This document shows, one piece after another, positions 1 to 10,662 of a stretch of 64,000 nucleotides of DNA. A model generated the notes under the pieces. It worked only from the letters and a program-made list of their open reading frames with translations. It ran no database searches and was not told the DNA's origin. This DNA comes from Flavobacteriales bacterium UBA852 (GTDB lineage: Bacteria > Bacteroidota > Bacteroidia > Flavobacteriales_E > Vicingaceae), in contig DBGO01000015.1 of assembly GCA_002295925.1 (NCBI GenBank), positions 1 to 64,000 on the forward strand, written 5' to 3'. Each line of letters begins with the position of its first letter. The first letter of the stretch is position 1. Made by a program: the position numbers and the translations under genes.

Positions 1-502
<502 letters not shown>

Positions 503-563
503 TAAATATGGTTCCCTTCAGATATTTTCTTTCAAGTATATGTCATTAAAATATTTACGATTT

Positions 564-673
<110 letters not shown>

Positions 674-680
674 TTTATTT

Positions 681-711
681 AAAGCCTTCCCTTTTTGGGA
701 GGGCTTTTTTA
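681..711 (+). terminator. rRNA operon terminator
   Basis: A GC-rich hairpin pairs AAAGCCTTCCC with GGGAGGGCTTT (one G-U pair) and runs into six T residues. It lies just after the 5S gene and just before the next CDS, so it ends the rRNA transcript. Confidence 0.9.
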
Positions 712-725
712 TTTATATTTGTTTC

Positions 726-2318
726 ATGCTGAAAACAATATATTACGTATTAATTTTTTGCTTTAGTTTTTCTAATTTCTTTGCTCAATCTGTTGAGGAA
801 ACTTTTTCTGTTTCTCCTATTTCTTTCTATGGGTTATCCGATACAACCTCCTATTTATTTTTATCAAAACCAGATTCTTCATTAACATCTTTAAATTATT
901 TATCTTCCGGTAAGAAGTTTCAACGTTTTTTTATAAAACATTATAACCTTAATAAGCACATACCTTTTCAATTTTCATATAAAAGGGATTTTAGTGCCGG
1001 TTATTTTAGAAATTCTTCGTTTAGAAATGGACAGTTTGATATAAAAACAGCTCACAAATTGCGTAATTTCTCTTTAAAATTCCAGGGGAAATATATAAAT
1101 GCTGTGCGTAATGAATTTGGAGGAATTTCTAATGATTCTTTATTGTTTTTTGGAAATTATGAACCATTTCAAGTTCCGGTAAATTTATTGGATGCATCCA
1201 ATAATATTAAATTTAGAATGAGTGATATTGATTTTAGTTTTATACCCAAAGATTCGGCTAAAGTATTTTTTGGGACCACAATTTTTTGGATTCGAAAAAA
1301 ATCTTTTTATTCCGATAATGGAGCAAATTTTTATTCCAATAATTTTTTTAGTGAGAATTTTTCTCATGATTCATTGCTCTTTGATTCTCTTGTTTCTTCT
1401 TTTTATGTTGGCTATAAATTGTCAGAAAGTATTAATCTGAACATTTCATTTGGCAATCTTTATACTTCTTATTTATCCGACTCAATTTCATATTCCGGTA
1501 ATGCCAAATTGATTGCTTCAAAATTGGATTATAAATCCAATAAAAATACCTTGTTATCAATTTATGGCACATATATTATTAATGGCTATTTTTCTAAAGC
1601 AATATCTATTGATGCTTTTTATTCTAATAAATTCGGTTATAATTTTATCAAGATAAAATACGGATTTAAGAATACATTACCCACTTTTTCGAAAACAACA
1701 TTAGCTAGCAATCATTTTCTTTATGATTATAAATTTGGAGCGCTAACTTCGCATATTGCTCATTTTTATTATTCATATAAAGATAAAGTGATAGCAGATT
1801 ATAAATTCCATTCTGTAAATAATGGTGTTTATTTTGATTTTTATTCCTATCCAAAGCAATATTTAGGAAATGCTGTTGTTCAACAGATTGAATTATCCTA
1901 TTCGGATACTGTAAAACGATTTACTTTTGGAAGCGGTTTAACTATTTCGCATACTTCGGATGAGATAATTTATCCGGTTCCTCCAATTAAGGGTATCGTT
2001 AATTTATTTTATAACTATAAATTGTTTTCCGGAAAATTATTAAGTAAATTCGGGTTTCAACTGAATTATTTTTTTCCCTATTATGCACCTAAATATATGC
2101 CTGCTTTAAGACGTTTTTATGCTCAAAATCAAGTAAAAACCGGTGGGTATCCATTGTTAGATGTTATTTGTGCTTTCAAACTCAAAAGGTTCGATTTAGA
2201 GCTTAAAGTAAATAATGTTTTAGACAGATATGATAATAAGGTATGGTATGTATTCCCCGATTATCCTGTATGGCAAAGAAATTTTCAGGTAGGTATGAAA
2301 TGGGATTTATTCAATTAA
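726..2318 (+). CDS. Putative outer-membrane beta-barrel porin-like protein
   Basis: A 530-residue exported protein. The frame is open back into the 5S gene, but the only sensible start is the ATG at 726, which gives a signal peptide of about 21 residues ending Phe-Ala-Gln. The mature part is rich in aromatic and Ser/Asn residues in alternating short strands, as in outer-membrane barrels. The last 50 residues (ELKVNNVLDRYDNKVWY and a final aromatic strand) resemble the C-terminus of TonB-dependent receptors and of the Bacteroidota putative porin family. No plug domain or TonB box is seen, so it is more likely a porin-type barrel. Substrate unknown. The next gene starts 12 bases downstream. Confidence 0.7.
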   Translation: MLKTIYYVLIFCFSFSNFFAQSVEETFSVSPISFYGLSDTTSYLFLSKPDSSLTSLNYLSSGKKFQRFFIKHYNLNKHIPFQFSYKRDFSAGYFRNSSFRNGQFDIKTAHKLRNFSLKFQGKYINAVRNEFGGISNDSLLFFGNYEPFQVPVNLLDASNNIKFRMSDIDFSFIPKDSAKVFFGTTIFWIRKKSFYSDNGANFYSNNFFSENFSHDSLLFDSLVSSFYVGYKLSESINLNISFGNLYTSYLSDSISYSGNAKLIASKLDYKSNKNTLLSIYGTYIINGYFSKAISIDAFYSNKFGYNFIKIKYGFKNTLPTFSKTTLASNHFLYDYKFGALTSHIAHFYYSYKDKVIADYKFHSVNNGVYFDFYSYPKQYLGNAVVQQIELSYSDTVKRFTFGSGLTISHTSDEIIYPVPPIKGIVNLFYNYKLFSGKLLSKFGFQLNYFFPYYAPKYMPALRRFYAQNQVKTGGYPLLDVICAFKLKRFDLELKVNNVLDRYDNKVWYVFPDYPVWQRNFQVGMKWDLFN

Positions 2319-2330
2319 TATAATACAAGA

Positions 2331-5075
2331 ATGATTAAACAACCATTTTTACAAAAGATAGCATTAGAATTAAAAAAATCTTTTCCTACGGATAAGTGGA
2401 AAAACATTTCTATTGTTTTGCCCAATAAACGTGCAGGAATTTTTCTGAAAAAATACATTTCGCAAATAATCGATAAGCCTGTTTTGTTGCCCCAAATTAT
2501 TGGGATGGAAGATTTTATTTTGCAAGTATCTTCTTTGCAAAAAGCTGATGATATATACTTGTTAAGTAAATTGTTTGCCGTTTATAAGCAGTTTTATAAA
2601 GAGGAAACGTTTGATGAATTTTTATCCGTTGGGCAGGTATTTCTTTCAGACTTTAATGAGATAGACCGATATTTAATTAATCCCGGTGATATCTATAAAA
2701 ATATTGTCGATTACAAAGCTTTTGATGTTTGGAATTTTGATAAAGATAATTTAACCGATATTCAAGAAAATTATCTTGAATTTTGGCAAAATATACCTCA
2801 AATTTATCATCAATATAAAACAGAGCTTTTAAAGGAAAAGCTTGTTTATCAAGGATTATTGTATCGCTATGTGTGCGATAATCCGGCAATGCTGAAAAAT
2901 ATCCCACAGGCGCAAGTTTGGTTTTGTGGCTTTAATGCACTTACAGCGTCGGAAGAGAAAATCATTCAACTTTTACAGCAAGAAAATAAAGCACAAGTTT
3001 TTTGGGATGTAGATAAATTTTATTTAACTGATGAAGATCAGGAAGCCGGAGTTTTTATTCGTAAACATTTTTCAAAACTTAATACTACAAAAGAGCCAAA
3101 ATGGATTGAAAATTCATTGCAAGAGCAAGAAAAATTGTTTTACGAAATTGAGTGCAGTGGAAATATTTTACAAACAAAAGCATTCAATAATTTTTTTAAT
3201 CAAGAAACTATTTCTGCCTCTGAAGATACCGTTATTGTATTAGCCGATGAAAAATTGCTTTTGCCGTTGCTTTCATCTTTACCCGAAAAATTATCCGGAG
3301 TAAATGTCACAATGGGCTTTCCGCTTAAAGATGCGCCACTTTCGTCTTTTATTTTAAAATACATCCGTTTATTCTATCACATTAAATCGGATGTGGAAAG
3401 CCATAATTTTTATTACAAAGAATTTTTTGAGTTGCTCAAAGAACCCTTTATTTCCGATTTTTTGGAAAAAAAATACAATTTGACAGTAAACGACGTTGAG
3501 CAAATTTTTATAAAAAACAGAATTATTTATTTCAAAATAACCGATTTAGCAAATTTAATCGCATCCGAAAAGCAAATAATTGCCACAGAATTTTATGATT
3601 TATTTACGTTTAAAGAATTAACCTTACATCAATTACTCGAAAAGCTGAAACAACTCATCCGGCTAAAACGAGAGTTGCTAAATGAAGAATTGGTTATTGA
3701 TAAAATTGAGTTGGAAATTTTATTTGAATGGAATAAATTATTGGTGCAATTGCAAAACACATTGAAAACCAATCAATACATTAGCTCGGTAAAAAGTTTG
3801 TTGTATGTGCTCAATCAAATGCTGCCGGGATATAAAATTGATTTTTACGGTGAGCCACTCTCGGGAATACAAATAATGGGAATGCTCGAAACGCGAAACC
3901 TTGACTTTGAAAATGTGTTGATGTTAAGCGTAAATGAAGGTGTTTTGCCCAAAGGGAAACCGGTGCAAACATTTATTCCGTTTGAAGTGAAAAAACATTT
4001 CGATTTGCCTACCGTTTACGAAAAAGATGCCATTTTTGCTTATCATTTTTACCGATTATTACAATATCCCGAAACAATAGCCTTGTTTTATAATAATGAA
4101 AAGGACGAACTGGGCAGTAATCAAGAAAAAAGCCGGTTTATTCATCAAATTTTGAATGATTTACCCAAATTCAAACATCACAAACTCATTTATAATGCTG
4201 CAGATAAAACTTTAAACGAGATTTCCAAAAAGGTGAAAATCACGCCTGAAATACGAGAACAAATAATTGCTTATTTAACATCGGATAAAGGGGTGTCGCC
4301 AACAGCATTAAATACCTTTTTAGATTGTCCGCTCGATTTTTATTTCAAATATATTTTAAAGATTAAAGAGCAAGACACTCTCGAAGAAAATATCGAAGCC
4401 AGCACAATGGGGACAATTATCCACAATGCTTTAAAAGAGTTATATCAAAATAAAATAGGTCATACCCTGACGGCAAACGATATTGAAGTATTTGAAAAAC
4501 GAGTACCGGAAATTGTCCAACAGCTTTTCAAGAATGAATTTAAAAATGAAAATTATTACCGGTTTGGTCAAAACAAAATAATATATGAATTTACACATAA
4601 GATAATTTATAATTTTTTGGAAGAAGAAAAAAAACAACTCCAAAGCACCGAAATAAAAATACTGGGATTAGAAGAAAATATTTCTTCATCAATAGAACTC
4701 AAAATTAAAGGAGAAAAAATATCAATAAAACTAAACGGACAAATCGACAGAATTGATGAAATAAATGGACAGCTCCGAATAGTGGATTATAAAACAGGAA
4801 AAGATAAAAACGATAAGAAATATGTATTTCAGTTAAAAATATACACCTTATTGTATTTCTTGGTCAATGGAAGACTCCCTAATAATTCAGGATTATTATT
4901 TTTAATAAATAAAGAACCAAAATTCAAATCCATTTTAAAGAAAAAAGAAGAGATTAATCAAGATTTTATCGAAGCTGTAAAAGAAGAAATTGAAGAAATT
5001 ATTGATAAGATGCTAAATGCCGAATATTTCTCGCACAATGAAAAGGCAACTTACTGCATACTTTGCGAAAAATAA
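2331..5075 (+). CDS. AddB-like PD-(D/E)XK nuclease / inactivated helicase
   Basis: A 914-residue protein of the AddB/RecB-nuclease family found in Bacteroidota, likely part of an AddAB-type complex that processes double-strand breaks; no AddA partner is in the window. The middle part (about 550-620) has the UvrD-like helicase remnant with NVLMLSVNEGVLPKG. The C-terminal nuclease has GQIDRID and IVDYKTGK (the PD-(D/E)XK Asp and Lys). Cys666 (DCPLDFYFKY) and Cys909/Cys912 match the AddB iron-sulfur ligands, but the protein stops two residues after Cys912, so the usual fourth Cys is absent. It may be co-transcribed with the porin-like gene upstream. Confidence 0.85.
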   Translation: MIKQPFLQKIALELKKSFPTDKWKNISIVLPNKRAGIFLKKYISQIIDKPVLLPQIIGMEDFILQVSSLQKADDIYLLSKLFAVYKQFYKEETFDEFLSVGQVFLSDFNEIDRYLINPGDIYKNIVDYKAFDVWNFDKDNLTDIQENYLEFWQNIPQIYHQYKTELLKEKLVYQGLLYRYVCDNPAMLKNIPQAQVWFCGFNALTASEEKIIQLLQQENKAQVFWDVDKFYLTDEDQEAGVFIRKHFSKLNTTKEPKWIENSLQEQEKLFYEIECSGNILQTKAFNNFFNQETISASEDTVIVLADEKLLLPLLSSLPEKLSGVNVTMGFPLKDAPLSSFILKYIRLFYHIKSDVESHNFYYKEFFELLKEPFISDFLEKKYNLTVNDVEQIFIKNRIIYFKITDLANLIASEKQIIATEFYDLFTFKELTLHQLLEKLKQLIRLKRELLNEELVIDKIELEILFEWNKLLVQLQNTLKTNQYISSVKSLLYVLNQMLPGYKIDFYGEPLSGIQIMGMLETRNLDFENVLMLSVNEGVLPKGKPVQTFIPFEVKKHFDLPTVYEKDAIFAYHFYRLLQYPETIALFYNNEKDELGSNQEKSRFIHQILNDLPKFKHHKLIYNAADKTLNEISKKVKITPEIREQIIAYLTSDKGVSPTALNTFLDCPLDFYFKYILKIKEQDTLEENIEASTMGTIIHNALKELYQNKIGHTLTANDIEVFEKRVPEIVQQLFKNEFKNENYYRFGQNKIIYEFTHKIIYNFLEEEKKQLQSTEIKILGLEENISSSIELKIKGEKISIKLNGQIDRIDEINGQLRIVDYKTGKDKNDKKYVFQLKIYTLLYFLVNGRLPNNSGLLFLINKEPKFKSILKKKEEINQDFIEAVKEEIEEIIDKMLNAEYFSHNEKATYCILCEK

Positions 5076-5105
5076 AAAACGCCCGAAAAACTTTCGGACG
5101 CTTTT
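5075..5105 (+). terminator. Terminator after AddB-like gene
   Basis: An imperfect hairpin pairs an A-rich arm ending CGCCCGAAA with TTTCGGACG followed by CTTTT, with two mismatches. The rest of the gap up to 5298 is AT-rich and holds no recognisable gene; a weak -7-like TAATTTTA lies near 5270. Confidence 0.7.
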
Positions 5106-5298
5106 AAACCTATCTAATTTAACTTAAAAAAGCAAATCAATAATAAGACGAACAAAAAAGTTAAAAGGTTGTAATGAATAGTAGAATTTTTTATCTACAA
5201 GAAACAATATTTTATTTTAGGAATGTAATAATTTGCAGAAAATAATATGGGAGTCTTAATAAAAAATCGTAATTTTAAGTGAATTTAAAATAAATACT

Positions 5299-7506
5299 AT
5301 GAAAAAGATTACTTTATTGTTGTCTGCATTTAGTTTAGTGTGGGGGCTAAATGCACAAAAAACAACTGCTGTTAAAGCAAATGTAAGTACAAGTATTAAT
5401 AATACAACTGTACAAGCAACTCCACCTGCACCTAGTCAAAGAAATTGTGCAACCATGGAGGTTGATGCAGCAATGCGTGCTGCTAATCCGGATATGGGAA
5501 CATTAGAAGATTTTGAAGAATGGTTGGCGCCAAGAGTAGAGGCGTATAAACAAGCTGTTGCTAACGGTACAGCTCCGGAAGTAGTTTACACCATTCCTGT
5601 AATTGTACACGTTATTCATAATAGTAATGAAAGTGTTGGGCAAGGCAGAAATATTTCTCAAGCTCAAGTTCAATCACAAATTGATGTATTAAACGAAGAT
5701 TTTCGTCGCTTAAACAGTGATGCTTCTAATACTCCATCTGTGTTTCAAAGTGTTGCAGCCGATGTAGAAATTGAGTTCTGCTTAGCGCAAGTTGATCCGA
5801 ATGGAAATGTATTGCCTGAACCAGGTATAGACCGAGTTAGTGCTACGTCAATAGGTTTAAGTAATACAACTTCAGGTTACTCTACTTCAACAATAGACGG
5901 AACTATCAAACCTGCAACTTCGTGGGATCCCAATAATTACTTTAATATTTGGGTAACACAAATTTCAGGTGGTATTTTAGGTTATGCACAATTTCCAAGT
6001 AACTCAGGGTTGCCCGGTTTAAATACCAATGGAGGTGCAGCCAATACAGACGGTGTTGTTATCGGATATAATTATTTTGGACGAACAGGGACTGTTTCTG
6101 CTCCTTATAATTTAGGTCGTACAGCGACACATGAGGTTGGTCACTGGTTAGGATTACGTCATATTTGGGGAGATGCAAACTGTGGTAATGATTATTGTAA
6201 TGACACTCCTACGCAACAAACTTCAAATAATGGTTGTCCTTCTTTCCCAAATGTTACTTGCTCAAATGGTCCAAATGGCGATATGTTTATGAACTATATG
6301 GACTATGTGAATGATAATTGTATGAATACATTTACATTAGATCAAAAAGCAAGAATGGTGGCCGTTATTACAGGAGCAACACGCAGAGCGTCTTTATTAA
6401 ACTCAACTGTATGCTCTCCTGCTGCTTTAACAGCTAATTTTACATCAAACACTACTACAATTAATGCCGGTCAAACAGTTACATTTACTGATCAATCTAC
6501 CGGGCCTAACCCAATTACTACATGGTCGTGGAACTTTGATGTTGGTGGATTAGGTGGCGTTTCACCTGCAACGGCTTCTACTCAAGGACCACATACTGTA
6601 ACATATAATACTGCAGGTACATATACTGTGTCATTAACAGTTGGTGACGGATCTTCAACTGATACTAAAACCAATTATACAATTACTGTAAATCCTCCAG
6701 GAACAGTAACTTGTGATTCAGTAGGTAACTGGTTAATTAATCCTGATGCGTCGGATGCCTCTACAGGTGTGTACACTTGGGGTGCCGGAAATGGTTACGT
6801 AATGGGTAATAATACTTACGGTGATTTAGCTTGGGCAGATAAAGTAACGTTCTCGCAAACCGGAAAAGAATTGACAGAAGTAATTTATTTCTTTGGTGTA
6901 GCTACAGGTTCAGGAAATGTAGAGTTAAAAGTATGGAATGACAATGCCGGTTCTCCCGGAACAGTTGCCGCTTCTCAATCAGTAGCAATTTCATCAATTA
7001 CACCGGGATCAGGAATGCAATGGACTTTATCTCCGGCTGTTCCGTTAAGCGGTGATTTTTATGTTGGATATGATCATGGTGGAACAACACCTCCTGCCGG
7101 TGATACTGTTGCGGTATTTTCTACATCAAAATCTTCAAATTCTATGTGGGCATTGGAAAGCAATAATGCATGGGTAGATTTGAGTGCTTACGGTGTAAAT
7201 CATGCTGCAGCAATAATTCCTATTGCGTGTGATATTGCTACCGGGCAAAAAGAAGCGATGGTTTCTTTCGGTGAGGTGAAATTATTCCCTAACCCTACTA
7301 CCGGTTCAATTTCAGTGATTTTACCAAACCGTGAAAAATCTGAAATTCAGGTGTATAATATGATTGGTGAATTAGTATTTACCACTTCTTCATCCAATAC
7401 AAATTATGTGTCTGTTAATTTAGAGGATCAGCCAAACGGAGTGTATTTTGTATCAGTTAAAAATAACGATACAGTAACAACACAAAAGGTGATAATTTCT
7501 AAATAA
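5299..7506 (+). CDS. Secreted M43-family zinc metalloprotease with PKD and T9SS sorting domain
   Basis: A 735-residue extracellular protease of the pappalysin-like M43 family. It has a signal peptide (about residues 1-19), a propeptide-like stretch, then the zinc site HEVGHWLGLRH with His278, Glu279, His282 and His288, and a Met-turn MNYMDY at about 331-336. A PKD domain follows (about 377-465, with TWSWNFD and GTYTVSLTV). The final ~75 residues are a type A T9SS sorting domain (LFPNPTTGSISV, ending KVIISK), so it should be exported through the type IX system. It has its own terminator and appears to be a single-gene unit. Likely role is degradation of external protein. Confidence 0.92.
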   Translation: MKKITLLLSAFSLVWGLNAQKTTAVKANVSTSINNTTVQATPPAPSQRNCATMEVDAAMRAANPDMGTLEDFEEWLAPRVEAYKQAVANGTAPEVVYTIPVIVHVIHNSNESVGQGRNISQAQVQSQIDVLNEDFRRLNSDASNTPSVFQSVAADVEIEFCLAQVDPNGNVLPEPGIDRVSATSIGLSNTTSGYSTSTIDGTIKPATSWDPNNYFNIWVTQISGGILGYAQFPSNSGLPGLNTNGGAANTDGVVIGYNYFGRTGTVSAPYNLGRTATHEVGHWLGLRHIWGDANCGNDYCNDTPTQQTSNNGCPSFPNVTCSNGPNGDMFMNYMDYVNDNCMNTFTLDQKARMVAVITGATRRASLLNSTVCSPAALTANFTSNTTTINAGQTVTFTDQSTGPNPITTWSWNFDVGGLGGVSPATASTQGPHTVTYNTAGTYTVSLTVGDGSSTDTKTNYTITVNPPGTVTCDSVGNWLINPDASDASTGVYTWGAGNGYVMGNNTYGDLAWADKVTFSQTGKELTEVIYFFGVATGSGNVELKVWNDNAGSPGTVAASQSVAISSITPGSGMQWTLSPAVPLSGDFYVGYDHGGTTPPAGDTVAVFSTSKSSNSMWALESNNAWVDLSAYGVNHAAAIIPIACDIATGQKEAMVSFGEVKLFPNPTTGSISVILPNREKSEIQVYNMIGELVFTTSSSNTNYVSVNLEDQPNGVYFVSVKNNDTVTTQKVIISK

Positions 7507-7524
7507 TTTAGTTACTATAGAATG

Positions 7525-7557
7525 AAAAAATCCCAACCATATCGGTTGGGATTTTTT
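7525..7557 (+). terminator. Strong terminator after M43 protease
   Basis: A perfect stem of AAAAAATCCCAACC with its complement (7525-7538 with 7544-7557), loop ATATC, followed by a T-run. A spurious ATG at 7522 precedes the left arm and should not be used as the mqnE start. Confidence 0.93.
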
Positions 7558-7590
7558 TTGTGTGTATTTTTGAATAGAAAATTATTGAAG

Positions 7591-8733
7591 ATGGATTTTA
7601 TAAAACAATTAACGCAGGATGATACACTTTTGCAAATAGCAAATAAAGTGTTTGAAAATAAAAGAATTAACGACGAAGAAGCGATTTACCTATTTAAAAA
7701 TGCCGAAATTGATTATTTAGGTTATTTGGCAAATTATATTCGTGAGCAGAAACATGGCGACAAAACCTATTTTAATAAAAACTTTCATATAGAACCCACA
7801 AATATTTGTGTGTTTGATTGTAAATTTTGTTCATATTCCCGTTTAATAAGAGAAAGAGAAACCTATGATGCTTGGGAAATGAGCGAGCAAGAAATTTACG
7901 ATTATGTAAAATCGTATGATGGTAAAAATGTGACGGAAGTGCACATTGTTGGAGGTGTTCATCCTAAAATGGGCTTGTATTATTTTGCCGATTTAATTAA
8001 AAACATCAAAAACATTAATCCCGATTTACATGTTAAAGCGTTTACAGCTGTAGAGTTGGAATATATGTGTCGAAAAGCAAAAGTTTCTTACCGTGAAGGA
8101 TTGCAAATATTAAAAGATGCCGGACAAAACTCACTTCCGGGAGGAGGAGCAGAAATTTTTGACGAACAAATAAGAGCTGAAATCTGTAAAGACAAATGTA
8201 CCTCTGAGCAATGGCTCGAAATACATCAGACGGCACACGAAATAGGTATGCCTTCAAATGCAACGATGCTTTACGGTCATATTGAAGATTATTCTCATCG
8301 GGTTAACCATATGCGACGTCTACGCGAATTGCAAGATAAAACCAAAGGGTTTAATGCTTTTATTCCGTTAAAGTTTAAGAATAAAAACAATCAGATGTCA
8401 AATATTGATGAAACGCCAATTATTGATGATATTAAAACCTATGCAATAGCGCGTATTTATTTAGATAACTTTAATCACATAAAAGCTTATTGGCCAATGA
8501 TTGGAAGACAAAATGCTCAAATGTTGCTCAATTTTGGTGTGAATGATATTGACGGAACAATTGATGACTCTACAAAAATTTACTCTATGGCCGGTTCGGA
8601 TGAAACCTCGCCGGTTATGACAACCGAACAAATTGTCCAACTTATTAAAGAAGTTAAGCGAATTCCGGTTGAGCGCGACAGTGTTTATAATGAGTTGGCA
8701 ATATATGATAATGAAAACCTTACAACTGCATAA
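7591..8733 (+). CDS. mqnE: Aminodeoxyfutalosine synthase MqnE (radical SAM)
   Basis: A 380-residue radical SAM enzyme that joins chorismate-derived 3-enolpyruvylbenzoate to adenosine in the futalosine route to menaquinone. The cluster motif is CVFDCKFC with Cys73, Cys77 and Cys80. It also has HIEPTNICVFDC before it, and HIVGGVHP, NATMLYGH, FIPLKFKNKNNQM and AYWPMIGRQNAQ, as in MqnE rather than MqnC. The start at 7591 is chosen because the frame's earlier ATG lies in the terminator hairpin. The stop is one base before the next start, so it is probably co-transcribed with the M1 peptidase. Its pathway partner mqnB is at 38865. Confidence 0.93.
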   Translation: MDFIKQLTQDDTLLQIANKVFENKRINDEEAIYLFKNAEIDYLGYLANYIREQKHGDKTYFNKNFHIEPTNICVFDCKFCSYSRLIRERETYDAWEMSEQEIYDYVKSYDGKNVTEVHIVGGVHPKMGLYYFADLIKNIKNINPDLHVKAFTAVELEYMCRKAKVSYREGLQILKDAGQNSLPGGGAEIFDEQIRAEICKDKCTSEQWLEIHQTAHEIGMPSNATMLYGHIEDYSHRVNHMRRLRELQDKTKGFNAFIPLKFKNKNNQMSNIDETPIIDDIKTYAIARIYLDNFNHIKAYWPMIGRQNAQMLLNFGVNDIDGTIDDSTKIYSMAGSDETSPVMTTEQIVQLIKEVKRIPVERDSVYNELAIYDNENLTTA

Positions 8734-8734
8734 T

Positions 8735-10642
8735 ATGATTGACAAAATATTTTGTTTTATTGTTCTTTTACATTTGAGTTTTGTTAACGCTGATGCGCAA
8801 AAGTATAATCCTGCCGATTTATCGGAAATTTCACTGAAAGAAAAATTGAAATTTTATGTACCAAATGTTAAATCTTCCACAGGAACAAATTATGATATTA
8901 AATATAATCGGTGTTATTGGGTAATTGATCCGAAAATATATGCCATTCAAGGTAAGGTAACTACTTATTTTCAAGCAATTCAGCCAATAAGTCAAATCCA
9001 ATTCGATTTATCTAATCCTTTAATAGTAGATTCTGTAAAGTATCATTCCACTCAACCGGCATTTAATCACTCGGCGAATATAATAACTGTTTTCGGTTTA
9101 AATATTCCTCAAAACACCATAGACAGCATTACGATATATTATCACGGAACACCGCCAAGCAACGGTTTTGGAAGTTTTATTCAAAGCAGTCATGCAAACG
9201 ACTCAATAATTTGGACATTATCCGAACCTTATGGAGCAAAAGATTGGTGGCCAAGCAAAGAAAACTTAAAAGATAAAATCGATTCGGTGGATATTTACAT
9301 AGAAGTACCAACGGGGAATAAAGCCGCCTCAAATGGAATTTTGGTAAATATTAACACAACACTTTCGGGTTCGGTAATTTATCATTGGAAACATCAATAT
9401 CCGATAGATTATTATTTGATTGCCCTTGCCGTAACAAACTATGCCGAATACAATCAAAATATTCCATTGAGCACGGGTACGTTGTTTATGCAAAATTATT
9501 TTTACCCCGAAGATTCTATAAGTAATGTGAATGATGTGCAAGGATTTCCTCCAATTATTCAATTGTTCGACACCTTATTTACTCCCTATCCGTTTATGAA
9601 TGAAAAATACGGACATGCTCAATTTGGATGGGGTGGCGGAATGGAACATCAAACCATGAGTTTTATGGGAAGTTTTGGGCACGAGTTGATGGCACACGAA
9701 TTGGCACATCAATGGTTTGGCAATAAAATTACCTGCAACTCGTGGCAAGAAATTTGGCTGAATGAAGGTTTTGCCACTTATCTTACCGGATTGACTTATG
9801 AGCACATGTTCAACGGTTATTGGTGGCCTATATGGAAACGCAATCAAATAGACCGCATCACTTCGCAGCCCGACGGCTCGGTATTTTGTACCGATACAAC
9901 CGATGTAAACCATATATTCGACGGTCGTTTAAGTTATGCCAAAGGAGCTTATGTATTGCATATGTTACGTTGGGTAGTTGGCGATTCAGCTTTTTTTGCC
10001 GGAATGAGGAATTATCTCAATGACCCGGCTTTAGCTTTCGCAACAGCTTCTACAAATGTGTTTAAATCGCATATGGAGGCATCAAGCGGCAAAGACCTGA
10101 CAGAGTTTTTCAACGATTGGTATTATGGCGAAGGATATCCTACTTATTTTATTAATGCCGATAAAGTAACCAACGATACTTTGCAAGTAACCATTACGCA
10201 ACAAACCTCCCATCCTTCGGTCAGTTTTTATGAAATGCCTGTTCCTGTTCAATTTAAAGGGCAAAACATCGATACAATATTGGTGTTCAATCACACGCAA
10301 AATAATCAAACATTTAAAATTTATTTCCCCTTTAATTTTGATTCCGTTATTTTCGACCCCGAATTGTGGATTGTAGCCGATACGGCATATATTACTACCG
10401 GAATCAATACGCATTTACAATCACAAAACATTAAAATATTTCCCAACCCTTCAAAAGGACAGTTTACTGTTAAAAATTCTGAAATAATAAAACATTTGGC
10501 TGTTTACAACGTTTATGGGGAAATAGTTAAGGAATATTATCCGCAAACAAAAAATATTTCAATTAATTTGTATAATAGCACAAAAGGTATTTATTTTATC
10601 AAAGTAAATAACCAAACAGTTAAGAAAATAGTTTATTATTGA
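8735..10642 (+). CDS. Secreted M1-family aminopeptidase with T9SS sorting domain
   Basis: A 635-residue gluzincin peptidase. The start at 8735 gives a clear signal peptide (IDKIFCFIVLLHLSF, ending ADAQ); the open frame upstream overlaps mqnE. The M1 signatures are GGGMEH (substrate N-terminus recognition), the zinc motif HELAH with His321, Glu322 and His325, and the third ligand Glu344 in LNEGFA. The C-terminal ~75 residues (IKIFPNPSKGQFTV to KKIVYY) form a type A T9SS sorting domain. It starts one base after the mqnE stop, and a 20-base gap leads to the MORN protein. Confidence 0.92.
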   Translation: MIDKIFCFIVLLHLSFVNADAQKYNPADLSEISLKEKLKFYVPNVKSSTGTNYDIKYNRCYWVIDPKIYAIQGKVTTYFQAIQPISQIQFDLSNPLIVDSVKYHSTQPAFNHSANIITVFGLNIPQNTIDSITIYYHGTPPSNGFGSFIQSSHANDSIIWTLSEPYGAKDWWPSKENLKDKIDSVDIYIEVPTGNKAASNGILVNINTTLSGSVIYHWKHQYPIDYYLIALAVTNYAEYNQNIPLSTGTLFMQNYFYPEDSISNVNDVQGFPPIIQLFDTLFTPYPFMNEKYGHAQFGWGGGMEHQTMSFMGSFGHELMAHELAHQWFGNKITCNSWQEIWLNEGFATYLTGLTYEHMFNGYWWPIWKRNQIDRITSQPDGSVFCTDTTDVNHIFDGRLSYAKGAYVLHMLRWVVGDSAFFAGMRNYLNDPALAFATASTNVFKSHMEASSGKDLTEFFNDWYYGEGYPTYFINADKVTNDTLQVTITQQTSHPSVSFYEMPVPVQFKGQNIDTILVFNHTQNNQTFKIYFPFNFDSVIFDPELWIVADTAYITTGINTHLQSQNIKIFPNPSKGQFTVKNSEIIKHLAVYNVYGEIVKEYYPQTKNISINLYNSTKGIYFIKVNNQTVKKIVYY

Positions 10643-10662
10643 AAATCTAACAATAGAATATT

